The notes under the pieces: model-generated
Databases searched by the model: none
Seen by the model: the letters and a program-made list of their open reading frames with translations, nothing else
Told to the model about the DNA's origin: nothing
Part shown: in pieces, positions 26,661 to 43,649 of the stretch
How positions within the stretch are numbered: position 1 is the first letter of the stretch
Layout: every line of letters starts with the position of its first letter
Origin: Vanilla planifolia
Lineage: Eukaryota > Streptophyta > Magnoliopsida > Asparagales > Orchidaceae
DNA: 64,000 nucleotides
Direction of reading: 5' to 3'
NCBI GenBank assembly: GCA_023846275.1
Contig: CM043877.1
Location: 12,693,107-12,757,106, forward strand
Program-made: the position numbers and the translations under genes

Positions 26661-27489
26661 TGGATCATTTGATTTAACAATGGTAAAGTTAGATTTGATC
26701 TTAGTCGTAGGATTCAAACAGGATAATTAAGATTCGCACGATTCAGGAATAAGGCGAAAAAGAGTTCTAGTCATCTGATAAGTTAGGATGAAGCTATGCC
26801 CGTGAGATCTTGGGATAAATTATAAGAAATTAACGAAATCAGTAATCATCATTAGATCTGAGGGATCGAACCGAACGGTGGGATGGATGATCATGACCTA
26901 TAAATAAAGCGAAGGTGTGCTCCACCGTGCGATCGCAAAGATACATGTTCGGATGGTGTTGAGCACTCCCGGTTTTTTATGCAGATATACATAAAGGATT
27001 CAGTCCCACATTGTAAGAAAAGATAAGAAATTGAACTTTATAATTATTCACAATGAGGTATTATGTAGAACCTAATTGGGGCTGGCTCCCCCCTTGTGTG
27101 CTTGGGAATTCATCCCCTAGGCATACTCGTAACATACAGGTTTATATGGGTTGACCCATACGTATTCTTAGTTCGAGTGTTGTCTGGCTCAACCCAATAC
27201 TTTACCTCATTCGGTTTAAGAATTCGTCATCATCCAGAATGGGCTCGACCCAATTTGGTTCTAACTGTTACATGACCCAAAGCTTGTGAGTGCTTGCCCG
27301 ATCGAGTTTGCCTAGCTTGAGAGCTTTGTACTTGGGCTCAAGCTAGGATGTGGTTGAAATTTTATTATTTTAATTATTAAAAATTTAACAGAATTAAAAG
27401 TTTAATTTAATCAATATTTAGCAAAACAAACTAATATGAAATTTGACAAGGATAGAATTTAACTAAAAAAAGAGTTGTGGGATTCAAAA
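26661..27489 (-). repeat. 5' LTR of the minus-strand copia element
   Basis: Partner of 23090-23914. Leftward of it the minus strand reads ATTAATAACGCTAA, possibly a decayed initiator-tRNA primer-binding site. That point is weak. Confidence 0.78.
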
Positions 27490-28514
27490 ATAGAATCATA
27501 TTCGTTTGTTAAATCAAGGAGATAATTGAATTCTTAGTAAGCATCCAATTTTTTGATAGAACAATGAAATAGTTTTTTAAATATTATCATTTTTCCAATT
27601 TATGATACCTTAAAAACAAGATCTATTTCTGTTCTGTTGATGAACTTCATGTAGTCAACAATCAAATGTTTTTTTTTTAAATTTTTTTTTTACATGTTAA
27701 ACTAATTAAGCATGTTTTCCAAAGCATGGTACAAGAAAAAGAAGGCAGAACTTCAACAGTTTGGAAGAAGATATCATCTTCCAAATCAGTATAACATATT
27801 TCACATGTCAAAAGCAGCATTTGGGATGTTTGTTATGTATTTATCAACAAAAGGAAATTAAAGTTCTTCAATTTTAACTAATTTAACATCAACACATGAG
27901 CAAAAAAATCTTAACTGTAACCTATATTTGTATGAATTTTTTATAACATAATGAACTTATGAAAATAACATCAGCAAACATGGTTCTTTTGATCAAATGA
28001 TGTCCAAACATAGCTCAATATTGAAGCAAACTAATGTTTGAAAAAATCAAAAGAGGGAAACTAACCTTGAAGCTGAGAAGAAGATGAAGCCAATAAGATC
28101 AAAAGCTTGGAAAATGTTGGCCCTGATTGCATTCCAATATTCAAATTCCATTCCAACAAAAGATGTTATCTTTTCCAATTCAATTTCTAACAAATTTTTC
28201 TTACCAAAATTTTATTTTCACACCAAAGTTTGTTCCAAAGCCTTCTTTTCAATCCTCTTCTCTAAACTCTGATGTTGATACTTTTCAATTTCTGATTGAA
28301 AAAGGCCAACCTTAGATGAAAGTAAATTGAGCATTCATTGAAGTAAAACATGCACAACCGCAACTGTAATAAAAGAAGCAATTTACCAACATGGCTTTAG
28401 TTCTATATTGAAGCAAGAAAGCCATCCGTGAAGCATCATAAGAGCATTTTAAACTCAAAATGTTAATGGCATTCACAAAGTCAGGGTGGTGTTTTGTCAC
28501 ATGAACCTATGCTA
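27490..28514. other. Intergenic DNA, nothing recognised
   Basis: AT-rich sequence. Two overlapping short ORFs at 28084-28315 share Phe/Ser/Asn-rich, low-complexity content and match nothing I know. Confidence 0.4.
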
Positions 28515-29503
28515 CTTGCTTTGATGATAACAAAACTGGCATAGCATCACTTGTAATGTTTTTTACATTAATCCAGGTTTAATATGTGGATTGCATAAAA
28601 ATTAGTTCATAGAGAGCAATCAATAGAGGACTAAGTAATGAATGTCTATCAATAAAAGGCTTAAAACTAAGTTGGCTCGAGAGAATGGCACCTTTCGATG
28701 TAGAGTAACTAAACAAGCTAGCTATTTTAAAGAAATGCTAAATATTCTATATACAACAATGTGTGTGTAGGATTTCACATCAAGAGAAGCTAAATTCATA
28801 TTTAGAAAAGCAATTTGATATTTAATTTATATCATGCATATATAAATGGAATGCTTTGACCATGGCAATTCATGATTCGGTCTACTGCTTGGTTCTTGGA
28901 GCATTTTTGGCTTCAGGATTAGATGGTTCACTGATGAGGTTGGAAGGGTGTGATTCAATGGTTCTTTGAGCCATTCTTATAGTAATTGGCCAAAGAGCAG
29001 CAGTTGTCATGGAGCATTTTTGCACATTTCTCCTATATATAATTGCTAAATTATGAAGGAATTGGTTAGTGATTCTGACTTCAAATCTAAGACTTCCAAG
29101 AGGGATTTGGGAGCAATATTGTGCATACACTGATCTTCAATTGAAGACCACATGAACAACTTGGTGCATGTCTTCTAATGCTTCTGGTGTGTATTTTTTG
29201 TTGCCAACACTACAAGAACTTCTTACACTTAGATAAAAAAAGCTTCTTTTGGTTTTAGGAGGTGCTTCTTACACTCTTGTTTAAAGGAGAGGTTTGTTGT
29301 AAAAGTTTATTCACTTGTATTTGTGTGAAGGATGGAATAGTTGAGCCAAAGCTTTGTCTTAAGAGTCAACATAGGCATAGTTTGAAGTCCAACAAACTTA
29401 AAAATTGTCATGCATCATTTATTTTCCCTTTTCCTTTCATTATTATTGCTCACAATTTTTTTCTACAACACTCTAGTTAATCACAAACCAATTCAACTTC
29501 CTT
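28515..29503 (+). repeat. Probable LTR of the SIRE-like copia fragment
   Basis: Ends were judged by family features only, since no second copy lies in the window. It contains an open minus-strand frame (28882-29130) that is best read as antisense to the LTR. Confidence 0.55.
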
Positions 29504-29599
29504 TTGTGGATCCATCAATTGGGTATCAAAGGGGCATATTTAGGTGCAAATTTTGAGTTAAAGATCCTTGTAATGTCACAATTCACTCTCAATGACTCT

Positions 29600-30050
29600 G
29601 CCTCCCTTGGCAAAGGTCATTTAATGCACAAACTTACTCTCCTTAAAGCAGAGTATTAACGCTTTTTGAAAAAATACGAAATACATTCATATTGTGAGTG
29701 TGGATTTTAAAATTTGGAATGTTGTAGATAACTTATATATGATTCATATGAAGAAGATTCACGACTCACATTTTCATAGATCATTTTGAGACTTTCAATT
29801 GAAGAAAGGCCTCATGCATAAACTAAACAGAAAGCCATTTAGTGTGTTTCTTTGTACTTTCTCTACCTTTGAGTACAATAGAGTCTATATTCTTCAATTG
29901 CACACTAAAAATGGAGGAAACTTGACCTGACCCATATAGTTACCACTCAAATGAAAGAGACTCCATGAATGTGAGCATTTGCATATGCCAATGAATGAAT
30001 CTATAAAAGAGGTGTTCAACCACTTCATCAATGCTACTGGTTTATCACAA
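29600..30050 (+). pseudogene. Broken SIRE-like copia gag
   Basis: The translation near 29640 contains LLKAEY and FKIWNVVDN, matching the gag N-terminal pattern of a LLKG-x-Y-x-FWK block followed by WD/NIV. MPMNESIKEVFNHFINATG (from 29982) matches the HESI-x-EMF-x-RF block of the same protein. Stops and a gap separate them. Confidence 0.65.
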
Positions 30051-30065
30051 CCACTGTTCTATGTC

Positions 30066-31504
30066 CTAGCTAGCAAAGCTATGCACGAGCGAATTGGACA
30101 AACAATGGTGTGGGTGAGGTGTCTGTATACGGATGCACGGACCAGTGAAGGTGGTGATATTGGCACGAGGGTCTGTGCATACGAAGCGCACGAGTGGGAC
30201 ACAGATGTGGCCATGCAAGTGAAATGCAGCTGTAGCTATAAAAGATGAGTAGATACTTTAGTGTTGAGCAAAAGATTAAAGGGGAAAAAGGAGAGAGAAT
30301 AAGAGATATACAAAGGGAAAGAGAATAGAAAGCCACCAAGTACTATTGATTTGACAACCAAACAATATATTATTTTTATCAAAACTAATTTAATATTTAC
30401 TTATTTATGAGAGATTTCTTAAATAAGAGATTACAAATAATTCATTAATACAAAAACATGTTCCTTATTATTTGGTGAATTTCATATTCATATTTTTTAA
30501 TATTTTTTTCTTTAAAAAGTTTTAATATCTTCGAAGAATTTTTACTTATATCTTTAAAAATTTTGGATACTTTTATTAAAGTAATATCAACCATGTAATT
30601 ATGATGATATTAAGATAAATCATAACTTCTTAAAACTAAAAATTAAAATGATATCTAAATTTAAATAGTTTTATCTATATTGCAAAATTTGAAGAACTTT
30701 AATTAGATTGACTCAATTTTGAAATTTTATTATAAGTCTATAATTTAACTAAATTTAAATAGTTTTATCCATGTTATAAAATTTTAAGAACTTTAATTAG
30801 ATTGACTCAATTTTGAAATTTTATTATAAGTCTATGTTATTATTGTACTGTAATGTCATGACTTTGTAGTACATTATGTACATGACATTCTTAGTTTTAT
30901 GGATTCTCTACATTTTATGGTAGGATCATTTTAAGCTTTAATATCATCATTGCTTTTATTATAGGAACCAAAATATATAAAACAATAAAAAATTAAGATA
31001 ATAATACAATCAAGATAAAGAAAATTATCTTTATAGCTTTCCAAAAAAGAATTTTGTTATTAATATAATCATGATAAATATAATAGTTGATAAACAAATC
31101 TTAAACATAAAACATTGTGTATTGTACATCAATAATGAATTAACTGAAAACTATGAATGTGACAATTATAAAATAATATTTACAAAAAGTTAGAAAAAAG
31201 TAAATGTTGAAGATAGCTAAATTTTAAAAATATTAGAAAAATATATGAGACATATCAAAAACAACTCCACATTATTGCAAGCAAAAATAAATGTGACAAA
31301 AACCTAAAAATTTTATAACGTGAAAATAATGCAAAATTAACCATTGAAATAGGAAATAAATTGTGTATAATGAGATAAACAAAAATGTTTCTAAAAAATA
31401 TGCAAAAGAAAAGAAATAAAAATGTAAAAAAACATAAAATCAAATAATTAGTAAATTTTTCATAAAATAGTAATTTTTAGATTAGTAAAATATACAATTA
31501 TTTT
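30066..31504. other. Intergenic DNA with a short GC/CpG-richer stretch
   Basis: The stretch 30080-30245 is GC-richer and CpG-containing, with two overlapping short ORFs on opposite strands and no recognised product. From 30250 on it is AT-rich, with the tandem duplication listed separately and nothing else recognised. Confidence 0.45.
30657..30838 (+). repeat. 94-bp tandem duplication
   Basis: A unit starting AAATTTAAATAGTTTTAT at 30657 is repeated at 30751, a period of 94 bp. Both copies contain CTTTAATTAGATTGACTCAA. They differ at only a few positions. Confidence 0.9.
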
Positions 31505-32015
31505 TTTTACATAATCAAATAGCTACTCAAGCCTTAGAGACCATAAAGACTACGACCCTGGTTCTTAGATTACTTGATTTTGGCAAGGCCTTCAAGGCAA
31601 CTAGCGATGCCTCTAAAGTGAGCATTGAAGGGGTAGTCGAGTAGTAGAGCCATTCTATTACATTGTTTTCAATAAAAAGCTAAATGATATCTATCAAAGG
31701 TACTTAAATTATGATCGAGAGTTTTATGTTGGAGTGTAGGCATTACATTATTGGTGACACCACATGTCACTATATGAGTTAGTGTTATTCTCTGATGATC
31801 AAGCCTTGAGGTGCCTGAGGCACAAAAGAAGCTGAGTATCAAACATGCAAAATGGGTGAACTATTTACAAGAGTTTATGATTGTCCTAAAACACAAAATG
31901 AATGTAAAGAACAAACCGACACATGCATTTAGCTAGAGGGTTGCAATACCTCACACCATGAGCACAAAGATGGTTGGATTTGATAATATAGTTGAATATT
32001 ATCCTAAGCATATGC
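31505..32015 (+). pseudogene. Broken chromovirus RNase H and connection
   Basis: TQALETIKTTTLVLRLLDFG then ATSDAS matches the RNase H entry block ending in TDAS. A frameshift follows, then YDREFYV and LFSDDQALRCL (the YSDHQALKYL block), and finally KHAKWVNYLQEFMIVLKHK. The last matches the ...RHAKWVEFLQ-F---IKYK segment. Confidence 0.8.
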
Positions 32016-33253
32016 TAAATCTTTAGTATATATGTGACTTGTTTGATTACAATAAAAACATTCTTTAAGTACTAATGTTTTTTTATTAAATGCTTCAAAA
32101 TCATTCATTTTAAGATTAACTAATTGAACCAACTAGAGAGCTTGGTCTTAACCTAAATGGCTTCAATGACAAATATTTGTTGAAAACATAAGCGACACTT
32201 GGGTAATGTTTGAGCTATCTTGAAGAAGAATTTGTGAAGTTTTTTTATTAGTTTTTAAAATGTAAAACCTATGACAATATTCTTGAGATACCAAGAAAAC
32301 AATGAAGTTTTGAATATATAAGATAAACATTTTTCAAATTATCATATTATTCATCTAGGATAATTAAGACATGCACGTAAGCTTTCTTATCTATAGAAAT
32401 ACCTTATTAGAGCTAAATAATGTTAGCTTGCATATACCAAAAATGCCAATATTATTTTGATTAAATGATTTTAAAAATATCTAAAAATAAATATAACATA
32501 CAATATGTTGTCTTACGTTTAATTTAATAAATATTTACAATGAGAGAATGGTATGATGAGCAAATAATTAGAAATAGAACTTTGCATATAATATATTTAG
32601 TTCAACTTAATTAATATATATTAAGAGTTAAACATACACTAATGATTACTTGAAAGTCAGGAATTAAGTACGATATGTTAACATTTAATATATAATATAT
32701 AATAAAATTAGTTCAAATTGGTTATATAACAAACCTGATGATTAAATATAATATGTGAATATTTTATATACAGTACATTTCACATGTAATGTGTAGTATG
32801 GTTATTGGAATGTATATTTCATTTAATTTATTTCTGAGTAATGGCAACCAAAATTTGGAATATTCTAATATGGTCGTTAGCGGTGTTTGAAACCATCAAC
32901 AACAATTCTAAAAATCTATAAAGGGCACCTAAAGTTAGAGAAAATGTTAATAATCAATTGTAAATCCTTGAAGAAGTATTTCCACTTGAATATCTTCATA
33001 TTCATCAAACTTTGGTTAAACGAGCTAGGTTGAGGTGAAAAAAATCAGCATACATATTTATCTTAGCCTTTCCTCAAGTTGTGGAATTGAGCTAAGTTAT
33101 ATAACTTCTCTAAATTATTACTATAATGGATTTAGAGTGTCTTTTGCTCTTATTACTAGATTGTAAGCCTTTGTATTTATGCTTTACTTTGCTATTTTTG
33201 TCCCATCATAGTACTTTACCTTTGGGTTCTTATTTGGTCTTTTAGCTACTTTG

Positions 33254-33440
33254 GTAGGATCCTTTGGCTTGATGATTGTAAGATTTTTTGGATTGATGTG
33301 TAGGCTCATCTAGTCCAGTGTTGTATAGTTCTCTAACCCGATATGCAAACTTATTTGGGTCAGTATTTTGTAGGATCCTCTGGTCTAACACTTGTAAGCT
33401 CCTCTAGGCCAATGTGTGAGGTTTTGTCTACCCACATCTA
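33254..33440 (+). repeat. Minisatellite, 23-24-bp unit, about 8 copies
   Basis: Units start near 33254, 33278, 33301, 33324, 33347, 33369 and 33393, plus a decayed last one. The consensus is roughly TAGGCTCCTCTGGTCCAGTG plus a T-rich tail. It lies between RNase H and integrase remnants. Confidence 0.75.
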
Positions 33441-33799
33441 CAAAAGGCAATTTCTTAGAGTTTGCTTAGCCTATTGGATAAGGATCTATGAAGATCCAAT
33501 TTGGGATTAAATTATCTAAAACTTTTTTACATATTTACTTTATAGTATTTCTCATAAAAGTTTTTTTAAAATTAACAAGAGTTTTTAAAATAAAATTTTG
33601 AGAATAACTATAATCAAGAATCTCAAAAAAAAATCCTATTGTAATGTTATTTATTATTAAGATTAAAATTTTTATAATTCACCTCCTCTTATGTAAATAT
33701 TTAGCTCTATATTGTCTAAATACCCTAATCTTAGATAAAAATACTTTAATTTTGTAGAGGACCCTATAACATAGGATCCAAATTACATGCTAAAGGATA

Positions 33800-34420
33800 G
33801 TTACCTATCTTGTGGTGTATGACTATGTTTTCCTTAGTCATCATGAAGGAATTTCTTATATCAAAAGTCTCACCCACCCAGGATAATTAGGCATTTTAGA
33901 CGAGATAAAATTTTGTTTATAGTTTTTGATCAAATCTACTAACCAAGCTTACAAAGAGATGTTCCACATTGTAGGATGTGCCAAATGCAATGAGTTATTA
34001 TAAAAGAGTAGGACTATACATGTCTTTGTTGACACATCGCTCTTGGAAGGATTTGTGTATGAATTTTGTCCTTATATCACATTGTTCAACTTAAGACTGT
34101 GATTTCATCCTTGTTGTGGTTGGTAAATTCTCCAAGATAGCTTATTTCATAACTTGCTTTAAGACCTCTAATGCTTAGAATGTAACGACACTATTCATCT
34201 ATGATGTACAATTTGACTATATTGTCTCCCAAAGACTATTGTGTCCAATAGAGATGCACCATTGATGAGTTGCCTTAGGAAAACCTTGTAGAAGAAAATG
34301 AGTACTAAATCTTTATTTTTAATATCTTATCGCCTGAAGATTGATGGATAAACAAGTTATTAATAAGAGCTTAAGAGATTTATTTAAATGTGTCTTTGGT
34401 GAACATGTGACTAATTGGGA
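33800..34420 (+). pseudogene. Broken chromovirus integrase core
   Basis: GLYMSLLTHRSWKDLCMNFV matches the GLY-PLP-P-RPW-DLSMDFV block. FILVVVGKFSKIAYFITC and KTSNA match the VVVDRFSKMAHFI-C-KT-DA block. Stops interrupt it. Confidence 0.8.
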
Positions 34421-34958
34421 TGGTGTCATGCTTATGACTAAATTTGCCTGCAGTGGTTCATTGGTTCACATGTAACAGTTCTTTTATGACGGTTACTAGG
34501 TAGAAGCCTCGACGTCTAGCAAATTATTCAAGTTATTAGTATCATATACGACAAGTGAGTTTGCATCATAGTTTACAAACATTTGCATGATTTGTATTAG
34601 GATATAGAAAACAAAAGCTTGTTGTGAATTATGCTAACTATAAATAGATTGGATATTTTCATGAGGGGTTTAGTAAAGTATTCTGTAAGAAATTTTTTAT
34701 AATAAATGTTAATTCTAATATATTTCCTATTGCGAAGTCTTATAAATTGATAGTACGAAAGATAATATCGTATAAGATGCTCGAGAGAATAAGCTCTAAT
34801 GTATATGAACCTATCCTAGAGCTCCATTACCCGTACCTCTCACTTGAGCCATCCTCATTTACTTCCTCCACTAGCTATGGACATAGATTACTCTAGAGTC
34901 AGTATTTCTTGGATATGCCCTCATTGATCATGGCACATCCGCTAAACCATAACCACCA

Positions 34959-35225
34959 TTGTCAAAATGCATCCCAAAGGAAATTATTGATGATCAAATC
35001 AATTATCATCGTACAAGACCAATCTATAGATATCTCATCAAATGGGAAGGACTATCCCCATTTGAGGATTCATTGGTCACTTTTGAGGACTTACAAAGCC
35101 TAAATACTAGCCCACTAGAGGATCATGTTCAACTTAACTCAACAAAGTCCAATTTTTTGAGGTCCAAAAGGGTTGATGTAAAGCATCCCAATTTGTCACT
35201 GAGGAGACACCACTACGATATGTGA
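34959..35225 (+). pseudogene. Chromodomain remnant of a chromovirus integrase
   Basis: An open 88-codon stretch contains PKEIIDDQ, YRYLIKWEGLSPFE and TFEDL. It fits a chromodomain (P-x-x-I-L-D, YLVKWKGL, TWEDL), with the usual Trp replaced by Phe. In chromoviruses this module sits at the integrase C-terminus and guides insertion to marked chromatin. It stays open by chance rather than as a gene. Confidence 0.8.
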
Positions 35226-35230
35226 CCATT

Positions 35231-40496
<5,266 letters not shown>

Positions 40497-40815
40497 TGTG
40501 AATATCAATTTTTTGGAAAGATCTCTCAAATCCCATAAGAGACATGGAATCAGCCTTGCCAAATCTAGAAAGATCTCTAAAATCTCATAATTACAGAAAT
40601 ATGGAATCAACTTTGTAAATTTTCTTAATTTCCCTTACTTGAGAATGTTTTTTATTTTTATTTTGATTGCCTTCCTCTTAAATAAGACTAGATTATTAGT
40701 CCAATTATAACACCATAGAATTCATTTGTTGTTTTGGAATGATTAGTATATATTGTAATCAACGAGTATTCATTAAAATTATCTCAAAGATTTCTCTAAA
40801 AGCTCTCTAATTTCA
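40497..40815 (+). repeat. 5' LTR of the plus-strand copia element
   Basis: Starts TGTGAATATC and ends AATTTCA. Its right half matches 45150-45370 through GACTAGATTATT, TATAACACCATAGAATT-like, TTTTGGAATGATTA-like and TATTGTAATCAA-like words. Confidence 0.8.
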
Positions 40816-40829
40816 TGGTATCAAAGCCC
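40816..40829 (+). other. Primer-binding site (initiator Met-tRNA type)
   Basis: TGGTATCAAAGCCC starts directly after the LTR end and differs by one base from the usual copia TGGTATCAGAGC complement of initiator methionine tRNA. Confidence 0.85.
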
Positions 40830-40999
40830 AAGGTTCATCTCCAAGACTTTTCTGTTAGCTAAAAGTGTCATGTTCTCAATTTTTAATCAGTCATATTGCG
40901 TGCTTGGTTTCACCTCAACATCATTTTTTATTGGAAATGTCTAATTCTATTCAGACAAAATCCTCAATGGCTAAATCCTTCAGCAATTCATCGATTTTC

Positions 41000-42310
41000 A
41001 TAGCAATTCGTGGTTTTCTTACCATTGCAGAAGTGAACTGTTTGCTACAGATAACATAAATCGAATGGGTCAAACTTCTAACTAATTTCAATCTCTCATG
41101 TTAGTAGTGGGAAAGGCAAAATGGCATATCATATGTGTGAGATTTGTGCACCAGACATCGATGACGCCAATTTAACAATGTGAAAGATGGATAATTCAAC
41201 CATGGTATATGGTTGATCTATTTGATGGAAACTGCTATTGTTCGCATCTATTTGTCTTATAAGATTGCTCGTGACATGGCAAGTAGTTCAAGATATGTAT
41301 TAGGATTTTGAAAACACATCCTAGCATTTTAAAATCCACTTCATCATTTGTAATACAAGATAAGCGGCCAAAGTTTTCACCAAATACTTCAACATATTGA
41401 CAAAACTCTAGGCAGAGATGGAGATGTTGCATACAATCTAGTGAAGGTGTCCAAAAGAGGGGACACTATACAACAAATGCTTGAGAAAGATCGAATCTTT
41501 AACTTTATCCAAGGCTTGAATAAAGAATTAGACAGGTGAGGGGGTGAATATTTGGAATCAAATCTTTACCATCAATTCTTGAAATATTATCCAAAGTCAA
41601 ATGTGACAAAAGTAGAAAAAGGGTGACTCAGTCCAACTCCACCAGCAATGACACACCTCAGAACTCTACTATTGTTGTAATACACAGCAAGGTTTGGCTC
41701 TTGCAAAATCAGAAGACCAAAGATAACAAAATTTTGTGCAAACGTAGCAAGAGGACGAATCATACAAAGGAGACTACTATCTAATTCACAAGTATTTAAC
41801 CAACTGGAAGCCTCAATGACCATGGAAAAAACCAAACCTGCAACTTTCACATCAAAATGGATGGAAGTCTTAAGCCGTTTAAATTCCCAAAAGTCTCAAT
41901 CCAAGTCTCCCTCTATATAAACAACCACAATAACACTAGTATGCAATAAACCATTTATTTTCCGTCAAAAAAGGATAATGATGAATGTTGGATTATTGAT
42001 ATTAGAGCCTCTAATCATATGACTAGATTGTTTTTATGCATCAGAAAGACATAATTCAAATGTGTCATGGTTGCTGATGGAAATTCATCCTTAATCTCAA
42101 CTATGGGTGACATCAATTATTGTGGTGTCGATCTTAAATAAGTTCTGAATATTCCAAGTTTAAAATATAATCTTTTTTCAGCAAGAAAATTCACTAAGAA
42201 TTGAAATTGTGCAGTAAATGTTTGCTGTGATCATTGCGCATTTCAGGATTTGCCTTTGAGAAAGGTAAGTAAGAATGCTGAAAAACAAAATTGGCTGTAA
42301 CGCCCATTGA
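41000..42310 (+). pseudogene. Broken copia gag, protease and integrase start
   Basis: Around 41970-42180 the frame reads CWIIDIRASNHMT, which fits the protease block W-I-I-D-S-G-A-S-x-H-M-T with Ser-Gly changed to Ile-Arg. VADGNSSLIS and VLNIPSLKYNLFSARK follow, then DHCAFQDL. These match the protease-to-integrase linker of copia polyproteins. The upstream gag part is weaker. Confidence 0.82.
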
Positions 42311-43649
42311 TTTTCTCTTAAAACCGACAATACCTAAAATATTCTCTTTCAATTCTTTCAAAAAGTTGAATCTAAAATAATACGTGGGCATGATCAATTA
42401 GGGACATCTTAACTTCTAACATCTAAAAATCTTATATCCAATTTATTTATCAACAAAGATCTTGCTTTGCTTCAGTGTGAATCCCACATAGTTACAAAGA
42501 AATGTAGGAAAATAATCCTCCTCACAATCATCAATCTTTTCCATATAACTCATAGTGTCTTGTGGCGTCCTACTCGAGTTTATTCATTAACAAGTACATG
42601 CTAGTTTATCGCGTTTATATCCAAGCACATTCATGTTGGGTATCATGAAGAAAATATTTGAATTTGCATCCACATCAATCAATTTCACAAATGATACAAA
42701 ACATATTTCAGTATTCAATCTAGATATATCATACATATGTTGGAAAAGACTACTCATGAACTTAAGGATTACCTTATTGTTCATGATATATTTCATCATA
42801 GTTCATTCAATTATATTTACTTAATAAAGTAGAGTTGTAGAATGGAAAAATCATCATCTCATTCAAATTATTATATCTCCTATAACTGGAAGTCATATGC
42901 CTTCCTATCACAAAACAATTTTTTAAAAAAATTCTGTATTTCAATACACCTATAAATTACTTTAAAAAAAATCTTTTTCAATCTTAAACATCCTTCAATC
43001 ATCACAAGCCAAGATATTTAGCTGCCGTTTGCTCATAATACAAACCTAACAATGGAAAACATGATCTAAAAGCCTTGAAATGTGCATTCATTTGTTATTC
43101 TTCTGCTTAGAAAGGTTATCGATGCTATTGCCTAACCTCAAAAAGATTCTTTGCCTCTCTAGTTGTCACCTACTTCAAGACTGAACCATTTTATCCCAAA
43201 GCTTCTCGTTAAGGAGAGAACAATAGTGAGAAGAATCATTAAGACCCATCAATTTCACTTTCTACTCTATAAACATACCCTTCTCTATTTCAACTAACAT
43301 ACTTTCTCTATCTCTACCATTACTACAAAATAGCCCACAATTAGATATAACAAATGAATCAAGTCAAGAGAAGGATTGGTACAAACTGACATTTGAAAAG
43401 AATCTAGAGTTTATTCAAAAAGTCTAGGAGTTTTGACAAAAGACCAATTATCAAAATTGGAGCCAAGTCCCCAAAAACAAGATGTACAAAAGGCATTGTT
43501 AATGATAGATAATCTAGCTATTGCAATTGCTCTTAGAAAATTAGTAAAATCTTGTACTCAATATCCAATTTTAGATCACTTATTTTATTGTAGAATATTA
43601 AAAGGATATTAAGTCTTTGTAACTCAAATTGATGAAAAAGCCTCATGAG

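Larger units (their letters stand above)
23090..27489 (-). mobile_element. Degenerate Ty1/copia element, minus strand, with two ~0.83-kb LTRs
   Basis: Two long, similar direct repeats (23090-23914 and 26661-27489) flank a 2.7-kb interior. Read on the minus strand the repeats begin TGTTGAATCCCACA, a typical copia LTR start, and end GATCCA, so they have TG...CA ends. The interior carries a broken copia reverse transcriptase on the same strand. The interior is short and much of pol has decayed or been deleted. No target-site duplication is obvious. Confidence 0.78.
28515..30065 (+). mobile_element. SIRE-like copia fragment: LTR plus start of gag
   Basis: The block opens with TTTGATGATAACAAAA, as many SIRE/Maximus-type LTRs do, has a TATA-like CTATATATAA near 29033, and ends CTTTTG just before TGGATCCATCAATTGGGTAT. 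That leader and the following TATCAAAGG resemble the SIRE pre-primer-binding segment. A broken gag follows. RT, integrase and the second LTR are absent, so this is a 5' fragment. Confidence 0.68.
31505..35230 (+). mobile_element. Ty3/gypsy chromovirus fragment (RNase H, integrase, chromodomain)
   Basis: The three domain remnants are in the order expected of a plus-strand chromovirus, but gag, protease, RT and the LTRs were not found. Between RNase H and integrase about 1.8 kb of unrelated AT-rich DNA, including a minisatellite, has been inserted or has decayed beyond recognition. Confidence 0.78.

Noticed and set aside
27003..27044. GTCCCACATTG followed 23 bp later by TTTATAAT, resembling a plant snRNA promoter (USE plus TATA at Pol III spacing)
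   Set aside because: It is inside a copia LTR and the partner LTR lacks the motif. The complement AATGTGGGAC is common in plant LTRs, and no known small RNA sequence follows.
28882..29130. Minus-strand 82-codon frame with ordinary-looking composition
   Set aside because: It lies antisense within the probable SIRE-like LTR, between LTR start features and the TATA-like box, and resembles no family.
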